DNA from: Saccharospirillum sp040881935
GTDB lineage: Bacteria; Pseudomonadota; Gammaproteobacteria; Pseudomonadales; Natronospirillaceae
DNA: 64,000 nt
Direction of reading: 5' to 3'
Assembly (NCBI RefSeq): GCF_040881935.1
Contig: NZ_JBBECH010000057.1
Location: forward strand, 30,519-94,518
Below, one piece after another: positions 24,351 to 34,177 of this stretch (the first letter of the stretch is position 1; each line of letters starts with the position of its first letter). The notes under the pieces are model-generated. The model was not told where the DNA came from. It worked only from the letters and a program-made list of their open reading frames with translations, and ran no database searches. The position numbers and the translations under genes were made by a program.

Positions 24351-25487
24351 ATGTCGGTTTCAACCCCCGCGGCAGGTGCGACTGCCAAGGCGGAAGATGG
24401 CGCCCGGGACGAACGTCTGCGCCAGGTTTCGCGTGTTAAACGTCTGCTGAGTCGACCGGAGTTGGGTTCTATCTCCGGAACGATTCTGGTTTTTATCTTC
24501 TTCATTATCGTGGCCGGCGATTCCGGCATGTTCGCCGCCAACGGTGTCATGAACTGGATGACCGTCTCCGGTCAGCTCGGCATCATCGGCATCGGTGCTT
24601 GTATGCTGATGATCGGCGGCGAGTTCGACCTGTCCATCGGTTCGATGATCGGGTTCGCCGGGATGATGATTGCCATCCCCGCTGTCTATTGGGACTGGCC
24701 GGTCTGGTCGGCGATCATGTTCGCTTTCAGTTGCGCCCTGCTGATCGGGTTTACCAACGGGTTTATCGTGGTCAAAACCGGTTTGCCATCCTTTATCGTT
24801 AGCCTGGCGTTCCTGTTTATTCTGCGTGGTCTGACCATCGCGTTATCGATCCTGTTTACCGACAAGACCATTGTTGGCGGCGTGTCCGCAGTAGCTGAAG
24901 GTGATTGGCTGGGAGCGGCCTTTGGTGGTGAGATCGGTGGCTGGCTGTTTCAATGGCTGGCTGATATTGGCCTGATCGGTACCTACCCCAATGGCGACGC
25001 CCTAGTGTCAGGGATACCCATGGTGATCGTCTGGTGGTTCCTGTTGGCGGTGGTGGCCAGTTGGGTGCTGATGCGCACACGCTACGGCAACTGGATATTC
25101 GCCACCGGCGGCGATGCCAAAGCCGCCAAAAACGTGGGCGTACCCACCGATAGGGTCAAGATCTGCCTGTTTATGTTTACCGCGTTCTGCGCCACCGTTC
25201 TGGCCGCCTGCCAGGTATTGGAGTTCGGTTCCGCAGCCGCCGACCGGGGGCTGCTGAAAGAGTTTGAAGCCATTATCGCCGCAGTGATTGGCGGGGCCTT
25301 GCTGACGGGTGGCTATGGGTCTGTCGTGGGTGCTTGCTTTGGGGCGTTGATTTTTGGCGTGGTGCAGATGGGCATCAATTTCGCTGGCTTCAATTCCGAC
25401 TGGTTCCGGGTTTTCCTGGGTGGCATGTTGCTGATCGCCGTGTTGTTTAACAACTACATTCGCAAAAGTGTCACTGAGAGTGCCTGA
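24351..25487 (+). CDS. Sugar ABC importer permease (inositol-type)
   Basis: A 378-residue permease of the ribose-transporter class (BPD_transp_2), with about nine or ten transmembrane segments after a polar 40-residue N-terminus. Typical marks are GGEFDLSIGSMIGFAGM in the first half and IAAVIGGALLTGGYGSVVGA near residue 310. It is the first gene of the long plus-strand operon that runs through the catabolic iol genes, 32 bp before the ATPase gene, and acts with the binding protein encoded divergently. Confidence 0.92.
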   Translation: MSVSTPAAGATAKAEDGARDERLRQVSRVKRLLSRPELGSISGTILVFIFFIIVAGDSGMFAANGVMNWMTVSGQLGIIGIGACMLMIGGEFDLSIGSMIGFAGMMIAIPAVYWDWPVWSAIMFAFSCALLIGFTNGFIVVKTGLPSFIVSLAFLFILRGLTIALSILFTDKTIVGGVSAVAEGDWLGAAFGGEIGGWLFQWLADIGLIGTYPNGDALVSGIPMVIVWWFLLAVVASWVLMRTRYGNWIFATGGDAKAAKNVGVPTDRVKICLFMFTAFCATVLAACQVLEFGSAAADRGLLKEFEAIIAAVIGGALLTGGYGSVVGACFGALIFGVVQMGINFAGFNSDWFRVFLGGMLLIAVLFNNYIRKSVTESA

Positions 25488-25519
25488 GGCTGACCGGAAA
25501 TATAAACAGGAGCATGGTC

Positions 25520-26329
25520 ATGAGCGAATTTATTATTGAACTGAAAAAAGTAAGCCGGTATTTCGGCAGCGTTATTGCCCTGAAGGACATTGATATTCAG
25601 GTCAAAGTGGGTGAAGTTCATTGTCTGCTCGGTGACAACGGGGCCGGTAAATCGACACTGATCAAGACACTGGCAGGCGTTCACCGCCCTAGCGAAGGCG
25701 AATACCTTTACGACGGTAAACCGATACGGTTGCAGTCGCCGCGGGATGCGCTGGATTACGGCATCGCCACGGTGTATCAGGATCTGGCACTGGTGCCACT
25801 GATGAGCGTCACCCGCAATTTTTTTATGGGCCGGGAAATCGTCAAGGGTTGGGGGCCGTTCAAACGGTTCGACCTGGAAAAGGCCAACCGAATTGCGCAG
25901 CAAGGCCTGGCTGAAATGGGTATTCACGTGCGCGATCCGGAACAGGCTATTGGCACCATGTCCGGCGGTGAACGTCAGTGCCTGGCGATCGCCCGGGCCA
26001 TTCATTTTGGCGCGCGTGTGCTGATTCTTGACGAACCAACGGCCGCGCTTGGCGTCAAGCAATGTGCCAACGTGCTCAAGGTTGTTGCCAAGGCTCGGGC
26101 TCGTGGCCTGGCGGTGATTCTGATTACCCACAATGTTCACCACGCCTTCCCTATTGCGGATCGGTTCACCCTACTTAACCGGGGCCAGAGCATGGGTACT
26201 TATTTGAAATCGGAAGTAACACGCGAAGACATTCTCGGCATGATGGCCGGTGGCGCTGAATTGGAAGAACTGGAGGCCGACCTGAATGAGTTTGCCCGTT
26301 CGGACGAACAGGCATCCGCCAACACATGA
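25520..26329 (+). CDS. Sugar ABC importer ATPase, single-domain
   Basis: A 269-residue ATPase with Walker A GDNGAGKS (about residues 37-44), signature MSGGERQCLAIARA, Walker B VLILDEPTAAL and H-loop ITHNVHHAF. Unlike the usual two-domain RbsA-type protein it has a single ABC domain, so it probably works as a homodimer. The start is the ATG at 25520, seven bases after AGGAG; the ATG at 25514 is too close to it. It follows the permease gene and precedes a dehydrogenase gene. Confidence 0.92.
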   Translation: MSEFIIELKKVSRYFGSVIALKDIDIQVKVGEVHCLLGDNGAGKSTLIKTLAGVHRPSEGEYLYDGKPIRLQSPRDALDYGIATVYQDLALVPLMSVTRNFFMGREIVKGWGPFKRFDLEKANRIAQQGLAEMGIHVRDPEQAIGTMSGGERQCLAIARAIHFGARVLILDEPTAALGVKQCANVLKVVAKARARGLAVILITHNVHHAFPIADRFTLLNRGQSMGTYLKSEVTREDILGMMAGGAELEELEADLNEFARSDEQASANT

Positions 26330-26366
26330 ACGATTCACGCGACCCTCGACAATCGGGAGAGGCAGT

Positions 26367-27488
26367 ATGAAAACATTAAAAATTGGCTTGATCGGTACCG
26401 GCTTCATGGGCAAGGCGCACGCCATCGCCTACCATTCGGCGCCGGCGGTTTTTCCGCTCAGTGCCAACCTCCAATGTGAGCTGCTTGCTGAAGTCAATCC
26501 CGAACTGGCGGAGACCAAGGCCCGGGAGCTTGGGTTTCGCCGCTCCACTGGCGATTGGAAAGCCCTGGTCCGGGACCCTGACGTGGACGTTGTGGACATA
26601 TGTTCGCCCAATTTCCTACACAAGGAAATGGCGCTGGCAGCCATTGCCGCCGGCAAACACGTTTACTCCGAGAAGCCACTGGCACTGAACGCGGCGGATG
26701 CGCTGGAAATGACCGAAGCGGCGGAACGCGCCGGGGTGAAAACCCTGGTCGGCTTCAACTACGCCAAGAACCCGGCGGCTCAACTGGCCCGGGAGATCAT
26801 CGCAGCCGGTGAAATTGGCGAGGTAGTTCACTTTCGTGGCACCCACAACGAAGATTATCTGGCCGACCCCGAGGCTCCGTTCAGCTGGCGGTTGAAACGC
26901 GAATTTTCCGGCAGCGGCACCCTGGGGGACATGGGGTCTCACATCATCAACCTGGCGCAGCACCTGGTGGGCGAAATCACCGAGGTATCGGGCGACTTGC
27001 AAACCGTGATCAAACAACGCCCGGTCGCCGGGGAACCCGGCCGTCACGACACCGTGGAGAACGAAGACCAGGCGCATTGTCTGGTGCGCTTCGCCAGTGG
27101 CGCTATGGGCACTTTGGAATCAAGCCGAATTGCCTGGGGCCGGAAAATGGGGCTGACCTTCGAGATCACCGGTACGCGCGGCAGCATCGTGTTTGACCAG
27201 GAACGGATGAGCGAACTCAAGCTGTACACCGGTAACGATCCGGCCAACCGTTCCGGCTTCCGGACCCTGTTGCTCGGGCCGGAACATCCGGATTACGGGT
27301 ATTTTTGCGTCGGTCCCGGCCATGGTGTCGGTTATAACGATCAAAAAACCATCGAAGTGCGTGATTTGGTGGAAGGGCTGGCGGCGGATCGCCCGCTATG
27401 GCCCAACTTTCGCGCCGCCTACGAAGTAAACCGGGTCATCGATGCCATTGAATTATCGCACGCCGAGGGTCGCTGGGTTCGCCCCTGA
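26367..27488 (+). CDS. Gfo/Idh/MocA-family dehydrogenase of iol operon
   Basis: A 373-residue oxidoreductase with a Rossmann motif (KIGLIGTGFMGKAHA) and the EKP motif (HVYSEKPLALN). The start is the ATG at 26367 behind GGGAGAGG; the longer frame from 26286 overlaps the ATPase gene and is unlikely. It lies between the importer and iolC, where additional inositol or inosose dehydrogenases are common, for example acting on scyllo-inositol or epimerised inososes. Together with iolG and the gene at 18818 the cluster has three such enzymes. Confidence 0.9.
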   Translation: MKTLKIGLIGTGFMGKAHAIAYHSAPAVFPLSANLQCELLAEVNPELAETKARELGFRRSTGDWKALVRDPDVDVVDICSPNFLHKEMALAAIAAGKHVYSEKPLALNAADALEMTEAAERAGVKTLVGFNYAKNPAAQLAREIIAAGEIGEVVHFRGTHNEDYLADPEAPFSWRLKREFSGSGTLGDMGSHIINLAQHLVGEITEVSGDLQTVIKQRPVAGEPGRHDTVENEDQAHCLVRFASGAMGTLESSRIAWGRKMGLTFEITGTRGSIVFDQERMSELKLYTGNDPANRSGFRTLLLGPEHPDYGYFCVGPGHGVGYNDQKTIEVRDLVEGLAADRPLWPNFRAAYEVNRVIDAIELSHAEGRWVRP

Positions 27489-27517
27489 CCATCGCTACTC
27501 TGCAGGAGAACAGGACT

Positions 27518-29449
27518 ATGTCGAACCCGACCGATGTCGATCAGCGTCCACTGGACGTGATTTGCCTGGGGCGGGCTGCGGTCGATCTGTACAGTGAACA
27601 GATTGGCAGCCGCCTGGAGGACGCCAGCAGCTTCGCTAAATATCTGGGGGGCTCCTCGGCCAACATCGCCTACGGCTCCGCCCGACTGGGCCTGAAATCG
27701 GCCATGCTAACCCGGGTGGGCGATGAGCACATGGGTCGTTTCGTGCGGGAGGAACTGGCCCGCGCCGGGGTGGATGTCAGCCACGTGGTGACCGACCCGA
27801 AACGGCTGACCGGCCTGGTGATCCTGGGCCTGAAGGATAAGGACACCTTCCCGCTGATCTTTTATCGCCAGGACTGCGCCGACATGGCGGTCAGTCCGGA
27901 AGATTTCAGCCCCGATTTTATTGGCTCCAGTAAATCACTGCTGATCACCGGTACCCATTTCTCAACGGCAAGCACCTATGAGACCAGTCGCACCGCCATC
28001 GAGTACGCCCGCAAAGCGGGCACCCGGGTGATTCTGGACATCGATTACCGCCCGGTGCTCTGGGGCCTGACCGGGGTCGGGGAAGGCGAGAACCGCTTCG
28101 TCAGTTCCGAATCGGTCACTGGCCATCTGCAAAGCATTCTGCCGGAGCTGGATCTGGTCGTCGGTACCGAAGAAGAAGTACATATAGCTGGCGGCAACGA
28201 GGATACGCTGACGGCGCTACGCCGGATTCGTGAACTGACCGATGCGACCATCGTCCTCAAGCTAGGCGCTCAGGGGTGCACCGTGCTTGACGGTGCCATA
28301 CCGGGCAACACCGATGCGTTCGAAGTCCACACCGGTGTGCGCGTCGAGGTGCTGAATGTACTGGGCGCCGGCGATGCCTTCATGTCCGGTTTTCTGCGCG
28401 GCTGGCTGCGCGACCAGTCGCATCAACAAAGCTGTGCCTACGCCAACGCCTGTGGCGCCCTGGTTGTGTCCCGGCACGGCTGCGCACCGGCCATTCCGGA
28501 TGCGCGCGAGTTGGACGATTACCTGGCCCACGCCGAACAGATCAAACATCCGGATCAGGATGTGCGGCTGAACCGGTTGCACCGTATCGCGGGCAGGCGA
28601 CCGCCGGTCTCGGACGAAATCTATGGCCTGGCCTTTGATCACCGCAAGCAATTGCTGGAAATGGCTCGGGAGACCGGGGCGGATCTGGAACGGATCGAGA
28701 CGCTGAAACTGCTGTTGGTCAGGGCGGCGGAGCAGGGTGCCGAACGCGGCGGCGTGGCCGACAAGATCGGCGTGCTGGTCGATGATACTTTTGGTCAGGA
28801 TGCCTTGAACGCCGTTACTGGCCGGGGCTGGTGGATCGGCCGACCGGTCGAACTGCCGGCCTCCCTGCCGCTGGAGCTCGAAGGCGGGCGTTCAATTGGG
28901 TCGCGCCTGAAACACTGGCCCATCGAGCATGTGGTCAAATGTCTGGTGTTCTACCATCCGGACCAGCCCATCGCTATTCGCTTGCAGCAGGAGCGTCAAA
29001 TTCAGGAGCTATACCGGGCCTGTCTCGCCTCGGGCCATGAACTGCTGATTGAGGTAATACCGCCCCGGGGCCTGCCGCAGGATGACCTGACGCTGCCCCG
29101 GGCGTTGCAACGCTTCTACAATTTGGGCGTCTACCCGGACTGGTGGAAGCTGCCGGCACCGAGCCGGGTGACCTGGCAGCATCTGACTGATCTGATCCGC
29201 CAGCGTGATGAACATTGCCGGGGTGTGGTGCTGCTCGGCCTGGACGCACCACTTGACGAACTGAAGCGGGAATTCAATCACAGTGCCGGCTTTGACATCT
29301 GCCGGGGCTTTACCGTCGGGCGCACGCTGTTTGGTGAACCGAGCCGACTCTGGCTCGGCGGTGACATCGACGACCGGTCCCTGATCCAACAGGTGAGCGA
29401 CAATTACCTGGAACTTATTGAATGCTGGCGCGGACGCACCGCGGAATAA
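27518..29449 (+). CDS. iolC: IolC kinase fused to DUF2090 aldolase-like domain
   Basis: A 643-residue fusion. Residues 1 to about 330 form a PfkB kinase (IolC, 5-dehydro-2-deoxygluconokinase), with GGSSANIAYGSARLGL near the N-terminus and the catalytic VLGAGDAFMSGF loop near residue 283. Residues about 345-643 form a DUF2090 domain, a TIM-barrel thought to act as the 5-dehydro-2-deoxyphosphogluconate aldolase (IolJ role). One protein would thus phosphorylate and cleave the last intermediate to dihydroxyacetone phosphate and malonate semialdehyde. No separate iolJ is visible in the cluster, which fits. Confidence 0.93.
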   Translation: MSNPTDVDQRPLDVICLGRAAVDLYSEQIGSRLEDASSFAKYLGGSSANIAYGSARLGLKSAMLTRVGDEHMGRFVREELARAGVDVSHVVTDPKRLTGLVILGLKDKDTFPLIFYRQDCADMAVSPEDFSPDFIGSSKSLLITGTHFSTASTYETSRTAIEYARKAGTRVILDIDYRPVLWGLTGVGEGENRFVSSESVTGHLQSILPELDLVVGTEEEVHIAGGNEDTLTALRRIRELTDATIVLKLGAQGCTVLDGAIPGNTDAFEVHTGVRVEVLNVLGAGDAFMSGFLRGWLRDQSHQQSCAYANACGALVVSRHGCAPAIPDARELDDYLAHAEQIKHPDQDVRLNRLHRIAGRRPPVSDEIYGLAFDHRKQLLEMARETGADLERIETLKLLLVRAAEQGAERGGVADKIGVLVDDTFGQDALNAVTGRGWWIGRPVELPASLPLELEGGRSIGSRLKHWPIEHVVKCLVFYHPDQPIAIRLQQERQIQELYRACLASGHELLIEVIPPRGLPQDDLTLPRALQRFYNLGVYPDWWKLPAPSRVTWQHLTDLIRQRDEHCRGVVLLGLDAPLDELKREFNHSAGFDICRGFTVGRTLFGEPSRLWLGGDIDDRSLIQQVSDNYLELIECWRGRTAE

Positions 29450-29462
29450 CGAGGGGAGCGCA

Positions 29463-31361
29463 ATGTCTACCGAGAGCAGTGTTATGAAGATCGACAGCAG
29501 TACTTCGTCTACCATCAGACTGACCATGTCGCAGGCGCTGGTACGATACCTGGCCGCGCAGAAAATCGAGACCGAACATGGCGTCCAGTCATTATTTGAA
29601 GGCGTGTTTGCCATCTTCGGTCACGGTAACGTCGCCGGCATGGGTGAAGCCCTGTACCAGTATCGGGAATCTCTGCCCACGTACCGGGCCCATAACGAGC
29701 AGGGCATGGCGCATGCCGCCATTGCCTTTGCCAAGGCCCACCGGCGCCGGCGCATGATGGCCTGCACCAGTTCCATCGGGCCGGGCGCCACCAACATGGT
29801 GACGGCCGCCGGTCTGGCGCATGCCAACCGGCTGCCGGTGTTGCTGCTGCCGGGCGATGTGTTCGCCAGCCGGACACCCGACCCGGTGTTGCAACAGGTC
29901 GAACATTTTGGCGACCCGGGCATCAGCGTCAACGACGCCTTCCGGCCGGTCAGCCGGTATTTCGACCGCATCACCCGGCCGGAACAGATAATTACCAGCC
30001 TGCCAGCGGCGCTGGCGACCCTGCTCGACCCGGCCGACTGCGGTCCGGCGACGGTGGCGTTGTGTCAGGATGTGCAGGCCGAAGCCTACGATTACCCCGA
30101 ATCGTTTTTCGCCGAGAAGGTGCATCGCATCCGCCGGTCTCCGGCGGATGAAGGCGAGCTGGATGCGGCGCTTGCCGTGCTCGGACGCGCCCGCAAGCCC
30201 TTGCTGGTGGCGGGCGGCGGCGTGCACTACGCCGGCGCGACCGACACCCTCAAGGCTTTCGCCGAGCGTCATGGCGTACCGGTCGCGGAAACCCAGGCGG
30301 GCAAGGGCGCTCTGGCCTGGGACCATCCTCTGTCAGTGGGCGCCATCGGCGTGACCGGAACGGTCATTGCCAACGAGTTGGCGGCCGGGGCGGACGTGAT
30401 TCTGGCCGTTGGCACCCGATTGCAGGACTTCACCACCGCCTCCCGGACGCTGATGGGCCGACGCGATATCCCCATCATCGCGCTCAATGCGGCCCGGTTT
30501 GATGCCCACAAGCATCAGGCAGTACCGCTGCAGGCCGACGCCCGGGTCGGGCTGGAACAACTCGACCGGGCGCTGGCCGACTGGTCAAGCGACACCGGCT
30601 GGTTAGAACGTGCCACCCAGGGGGCTGCCGACTGGAACCGTTACTACGACCGGGTAACCGCGGCAGAAGGCGTGGAATCACCCACCGGCTTGCCGTCGGA
30701 CGCCCAGGTGCTGGGCGCGGTCAAGCGCCAGTCCGGTCCGCGCGATGTTGTGGTCTGTGCCGCTGGTGGCCTGCCGGGCGAGTTACACAAGCTGTGGCGC
30801 ACCGACGACCCGGGCGGCTATCACGTCGAATACGGCTATTCCTGCATGGGTTATGAAATCGCTGGCGGGCTGGGTGTGAAAATGGCCCATCCCGACCGCG
30901 AGGTGTTCGTGGTGGTGGGTGACGGTTCCTACATGATGCTGAATTCGGAGCTGGCCACCAGTGTGATGATGGGTCACAAAATCATTGTAGTGGTGCTCGA
31001 CAACCGGGGCTACGGCTGCATCAACCGGTTGCAGAACGCCACCGGCGGCGCCGCCTTCAACAACCTGCTGGAAGATTGTCATGCCATTCCCGAAGGGGCG
31101 CCGAAGTTGGATTTCGCCGCCCATGCCCGCGCACTCGGGGCCGAGTCGGAATCGGTCAGCGGTATCGCCGAACTCGAAGCCGCCCTGCAGCGAGCCCGAC
31201 TGGCACAGCGTTCCTACGTAGTGGCACTGGACACCGACCCCTACGTCACCTCCGAAGGTGGAGACTGGTGGGACGTAGCCGTGCCCGAAGTCTCAACACG
31301 TTCCGAAGTGAGCCAGGCACGTGATGCCTACGAGACCGCCAAACACAAGCAACCCTATTGA
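29463..31361 (+). CDS. iolD: 3D-(3,5/4)-trihydroxycyclohexane-1,2-dione hydrolase
   Basis: A 632-residue thiamin-diphosphate enzyme of the acetohydroxyacid-synthase superfamily. It shows the N-terminal glutamate-containing strand (HNEQGMAHAA), the central domain, and the TPP-binding GDGSYMMLNSEL...LDNRGYGCI motif. IolD opens the inositol ring by hydrolysing the diketone to 5-deoxyglucuronate. The ATG at 29463 behind GAGGGGAG is used; the earlier ATG at 29418 overlaps iolC. Confidence 0.95.
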   Translation: MSTESSVMKIDSSTSSTIRLTMSQALVRYLAAQKIETEHGVQSLFEGVFAIFGHGNVAGMGEALYQYRESLPTYRAHNEQGMAHAAIAFAKAHRRRRMMACTSSIGPGATNMVTAAGLAHANRLPVLLLPGDVFASRTPDPVLQQVEHFGDPGISVNDAFRPVSRYFDRITRPEQIITSLPAALATLLDPADCGPATVALCQDVQAEAYDYPESFFAEKVHRIRRSPADEGELDAALAVLGRARKPLLVAGGGVHYAGATDTLKAFAERHGVPVAETQAGKGALAWDHPLSVGAIGVTGTVIANELAAGADVILAVGTRLQDFTTASRTLMGRRDIPIIALNAARFDAHKHQAVPLQADARVGLEQLDRALADWSSDTGWLERATQGAADWNRYYDRVTAAEGVESPTGLPSDAQVLGAVKRQSGPRDVVVCAAGGLPGELHKLWRTDDPGGYHVEYGYSCMGYEIAGGLGVKMAHPDREVFVVVGDGSYMMLNSELATSVMMGHKIIVVVLDNRGYGCINRLQNATGGAAFNNLLEDCHAIPEGAPKLDFAAHARALGAESESVSGIAELEAALQRARLAQRSYVVALDTDPYVTSEGGDWWDVAVPEVSTRSEVSQARDAYETAKHKQPY

Positions 31362-31375
31362 TTGAGGCCTGAAAA

Positions 31376-32275
31376 ATGACTGTACGTTTAGGGATTAACC
31401 CGCTGACCTGGAGCAACGACGACATGCCGGCTCTGGGGGCGGAAACACCACTCGAAACCTGTCTGAGCGAAGGCAAACAGGCTGGCTTTTCCGGCTTTGA
31501 GCTTGGCAACAAGTTTCCCCGCACCCCGGAAAAGCTGGGGCCAATTTTGAAACAACACGAATTGAGCCTGGTGTCCGGCTGGTACAGCAGTGAATTGCTC
31601 AGCCGCACCGCCGAGGCGGAAATCGAGGCGTTACAGGACCACCTCCACCTGCTGAAAAGCCTTGGTGCCAGAGTCATGGTGTTCTGCGAGGTGACCGACT
31701 GTGTGCACGGTGACCAGAGTACGCCAGTGTCCCGGCGTCCGGTCATGACCGAGGCCCAGTGGCAGACCTTTACCGAACGGCTCGACCAGGTGGCCCGTTA
31801 TTGCCTGGACCAGGGCGTGCGTGTGGCCTACCACCACCACATGGGTACGGTCGTGGAGTCGGCCGATGACGTGCGCCGGCTTATGGACAGCACTGAGGAG
31901 GCCGTCGGTCTGCTACTGGATACCGGCCACCTGATATTCGCTGGCGGTGACCCATTGCAGATACAGCGGGAATACGCCGGGCGTATCTGCCACGTGCATT
32001 GCAAGGACATTCGTGCCGAGGTTCTGGCCGATGCCCGCAACCGCGACCTGAGCTTCCTGGACGCTGTGCTGAATGGAACCTTCACCGTGCCGGGCGATGG
32101 TTGCATCGACTATCCGGCCCTGTTCAAAGGGCTTGAAGCCAGCGGCTATCAGGGCTGGCTGGTGGTGGAGGCCGAGCAGGACCCGGCGGTGGCCCACCCG
32201 CTGACCTACGCGCGCATGGGATACGAAGGCTTGACCCGGGCCTGCGCCGAAGCAGGACTGAAACTCGACAACTGA
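31376..32275 (+). CDS. iolE: Inosose dehydratase
   Basis: A 299-residue TIM-barrel enzyme of the xylose-isomerase-like superfamily. Family marks are the start RLGINPLTWSNDDMP, the metal-binding region LLLDTGHLIFAGGDP, HVHCKDIR, and the C-terminal LVVEAEQDP. IolE removes water from 2-inosose to give the diketone substrate of IolD. It follows iolD by 14 bp. The gene order iolC-iolD-iolE-iolA matches other proteobacterial inositol operons. Confidence 0.95.
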   Translation: MTVRLGINPLTWSNDDMPALGAETPLETCLSEGKQAGFSGFELGNKFPRTPEKLGPILKQHELSLVSGWYSSELLSRTAEAEIEALQDHLHLLKSLGARVMVFCEVTDCVHGDQSTPVSRRPVMTEAQWQTFTERLDQVARYCLDQGVRVAYHHHMGTVVESADDVRRLMDSTEEAVGLLLDTGHLIFAGGDPLQIQREYAGRICHVHCKDIRAEVLADARNRDLSFLDAVLNGTFTVPGDGCIDYPALFKGLEASGYQGWLVVEAEQDPAVAHPLTYARMGYEGLTRACAEAGLKLDN

Positions 32276-32323
32276 AACCCGGAAAACCCCGGTCAGACAC
32301 GATACGAATAAATGGTGAAACAC

Positions 32324-33826
32324 ATGACAACATTAGGTAATTACATAGGCGGCCAGCGGGTCGCCAGTCACAGCGGTCGGGATGCGGCCGTATTCAATCC
32401 GGCTAAGGGCGAGGAAAGCCTGCGCGTGGCTATGTCCAATGCCGATGAAACCCGTGCCGCGGTAGCCACAGCTGAAGCCGCGTTCGCCGGTTGGAAAAGC
32501 GTCAGCCCGCTGAAGCGGGCGCGTGTAATGTTCAAGTTCAAGGAACTGATCGAACGCGATGCCGAAAAAATCGCTACCCAAATTTCCCTGGAACACGGCA
32601 AGGTGTATTCCGATGCCTTCGGTGAACTGACCCGGGGTCTAGAGGTGGTCGAGTTTGCCTGCGGCATCCCCCACCTGCTCAAGGGCGAGCATTCGCTGAA
32701 CGTGGGTCGTGGCGTCGACAGTTATTCTATGATGCAGCCATTGGGCGTCTGTGCCGGTATCTCACCCTTTAATTTTCCCGCCATGGTGCCGATGTGGATG
32801 TTCCCCATCGCGCTTGCCTGTGGCAATACCTTCATTATGAAACCGTCGGAAAAAGATCCGAGTGTCCCGCTCATGCTGGCGGAACTGTTGAGCGAAGCCG
32901 GGCTGCCCGATGGCGTGTTTAACGTGGTTAACGGCGACAAAGAGGCGGTCGATGTGCTGCTGACCGACGATCGGGTGCAGGCGGTCAGTTTTGTCGGTTC
33001 CACGCCCATCGCCGAATACATCTATGCCACGGCCTCCGCTCATGGCAAACGGGTTCAGGCACTGGGCGGCGCCAAGAACCACATGGTGATCATGCCGGAC
33101 GCCGACCCGGCCCAGGTGGTCAACTCCCTGATGGGGGCCGCTTACGGTTCGGCGGGTGAACGCTGCATGGCCATTTCAGTGGCCGTCTGTGTGGGCGACA
33201 AGGTGGCGGATCATCTGGTTCGGGATCTGCAAACGGAAATCGCTGGCATGCGGGTCGGCCCCGGCACCGGCCAGGCCGAAGAGCCCCACATGGGGCCCCT
33301 GGTGACCCGGGAGCACGCCGACAAAGTGCTGGGTTACATCGCAACCGGTGTGGACGAGGGCGCCCGGCTGGTGGTGGATGGCCGCGACTTTGTCAGCCAG
33401 GGCAACGAGAATGGCTACTTCGTCGGCCCAACCCTGTTCGATCAGGTCAAGCCGGACATGCGCATTTACCAAGAGGAGATATTCGGCCCGGTGCTGTGCG
33501 TCGTGCGCGTTGCCAGTTACGAGGAAGCCGTCAAGCTGGTCAATGAACATGAATACGGCAACGGTACCGCGATTTTCACCCGGGACGGCGATACCGCACG
33601 TCAGTTCAGTGAACATATCCAGGTGGGTATGGTGGGCGTTAATGTACCGATTCCGGTGCCGATGGCGTTTCACAGCTTTGGCGGCTGGAAACGGTCACTG
33701 TTCGGACCCCTGCACATGCACGGTCCCGATGGCGTACGCTTCAATACCCGAATGAAAACAGTGACCGCGCGCTGGCCCACCGGGGTTCGGGCGGGGGCCG
33801 AATTTTCCATGCCGACCATGTCGTAG
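32324..33826 (+). CDS. iolA: Methylmalonate/malonate-semialdehyde dehydrogenase
   Basis: A 500-residue CoA-acylating aldehyde dehydrogenase (MmsA family). The catalytic cysteine lies in GSAGERCMAIS, as expected, and the family start TTLGNYIGGQRV is visible. It converts malonate semialdehyde, the last inositol intermediate, to acetyl-CoA and CO2. The ATG at 32324, after GGTGA, is preferred over 32312. It is the last gene of the plus-strand iol operon; no clear terminator follows. Confidence 0.94.
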   Translation: MTTLGNYIGGQRVASHSGRDAAVFNPAKGEESLRVAMSNADETRAAVATAEAAFAGWKSVSPLKRARVMFKFKELIERDAEKIATQISLEHGKVYSDAFGELTRGLEVVEFACGIPHLLKGEHSLNVGRGVDSYSMMQPLGVCAGISPFNFPAMVPMWMFPIALACGNTFIMKPSEKDPSVPLMLAELLSEAGLPDGVFNVVNGDKEAVDVLLTDDRVQAVSFVGSTPIAEYIYATASAHGKRVQALGGAKNHMVIMPDADPAQVVNSLMGAAYGSAGERCMAISVAVCVGDKVADHLVRDLQTEIAGMRVGPGTGQAEEPHMGPLVTREHADKVLGYIATGVDEGARLVVDGRDFVSQGNENGYFVGPTLFDQVKPDMRIYQEEIFGPVLCVVRVASYEEAVKLVNEHEYGNGTAIFTRDGDTARQFSEHIQVGMVGVNVPIPVPMAFHSFGGWKRSLFGPLHMHGPDGVRFNTRMKTVTARWPTGVRAGAEFSMPTMS

Positions 33827-34177
33827 TATATGAGCTGTCCAGACTCACCGATGCCATTACGATGCCGTTCACTTCCGTGCCCAGGTAGACCGTGGCGAGC
33901 CAGTTGTCTTCCTGCGGCAGACCGGTTTCGATGAGATCTCTTCATCGGGTCTCCGGGTTGCGGTTCTACATGAGTGCATTTCGGTGGTGCAAGCCAGACC
34001 GTGACTCAGGGTAGTGCGATTGGATACAGCTCGGGTGGCGTCGGAATGTATGTTCACATGTCTCTCCTCGGTCATCGTCAGTGTTGATAAATTGAGGATG
34101 GTAGTGGCCGGTGAGAAAATTGTGAGTGAAAATGTTGTTTTTGGAAAAATAAGACTCAAATAAAATTGAAAGGCTGA
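33827..34177. other. 351-bp intergenic region without a recognisable gene
   Basis: A short open frame on the minus strand (33869-34159) reads as low-complexity shadow sequence and has no recognisable motifs. The right end is AT-rich. No terminator, RNA gene or repeat could be identified. It may hold remnants of a degraded gene. Confidence 0.4.

Noticed and set aside
33869..34159. A minus-strand open frame of 96 codons
   Set aside because: No recognisable motif, odd composition and no ribosome site; treated as non-coding or a remnant.
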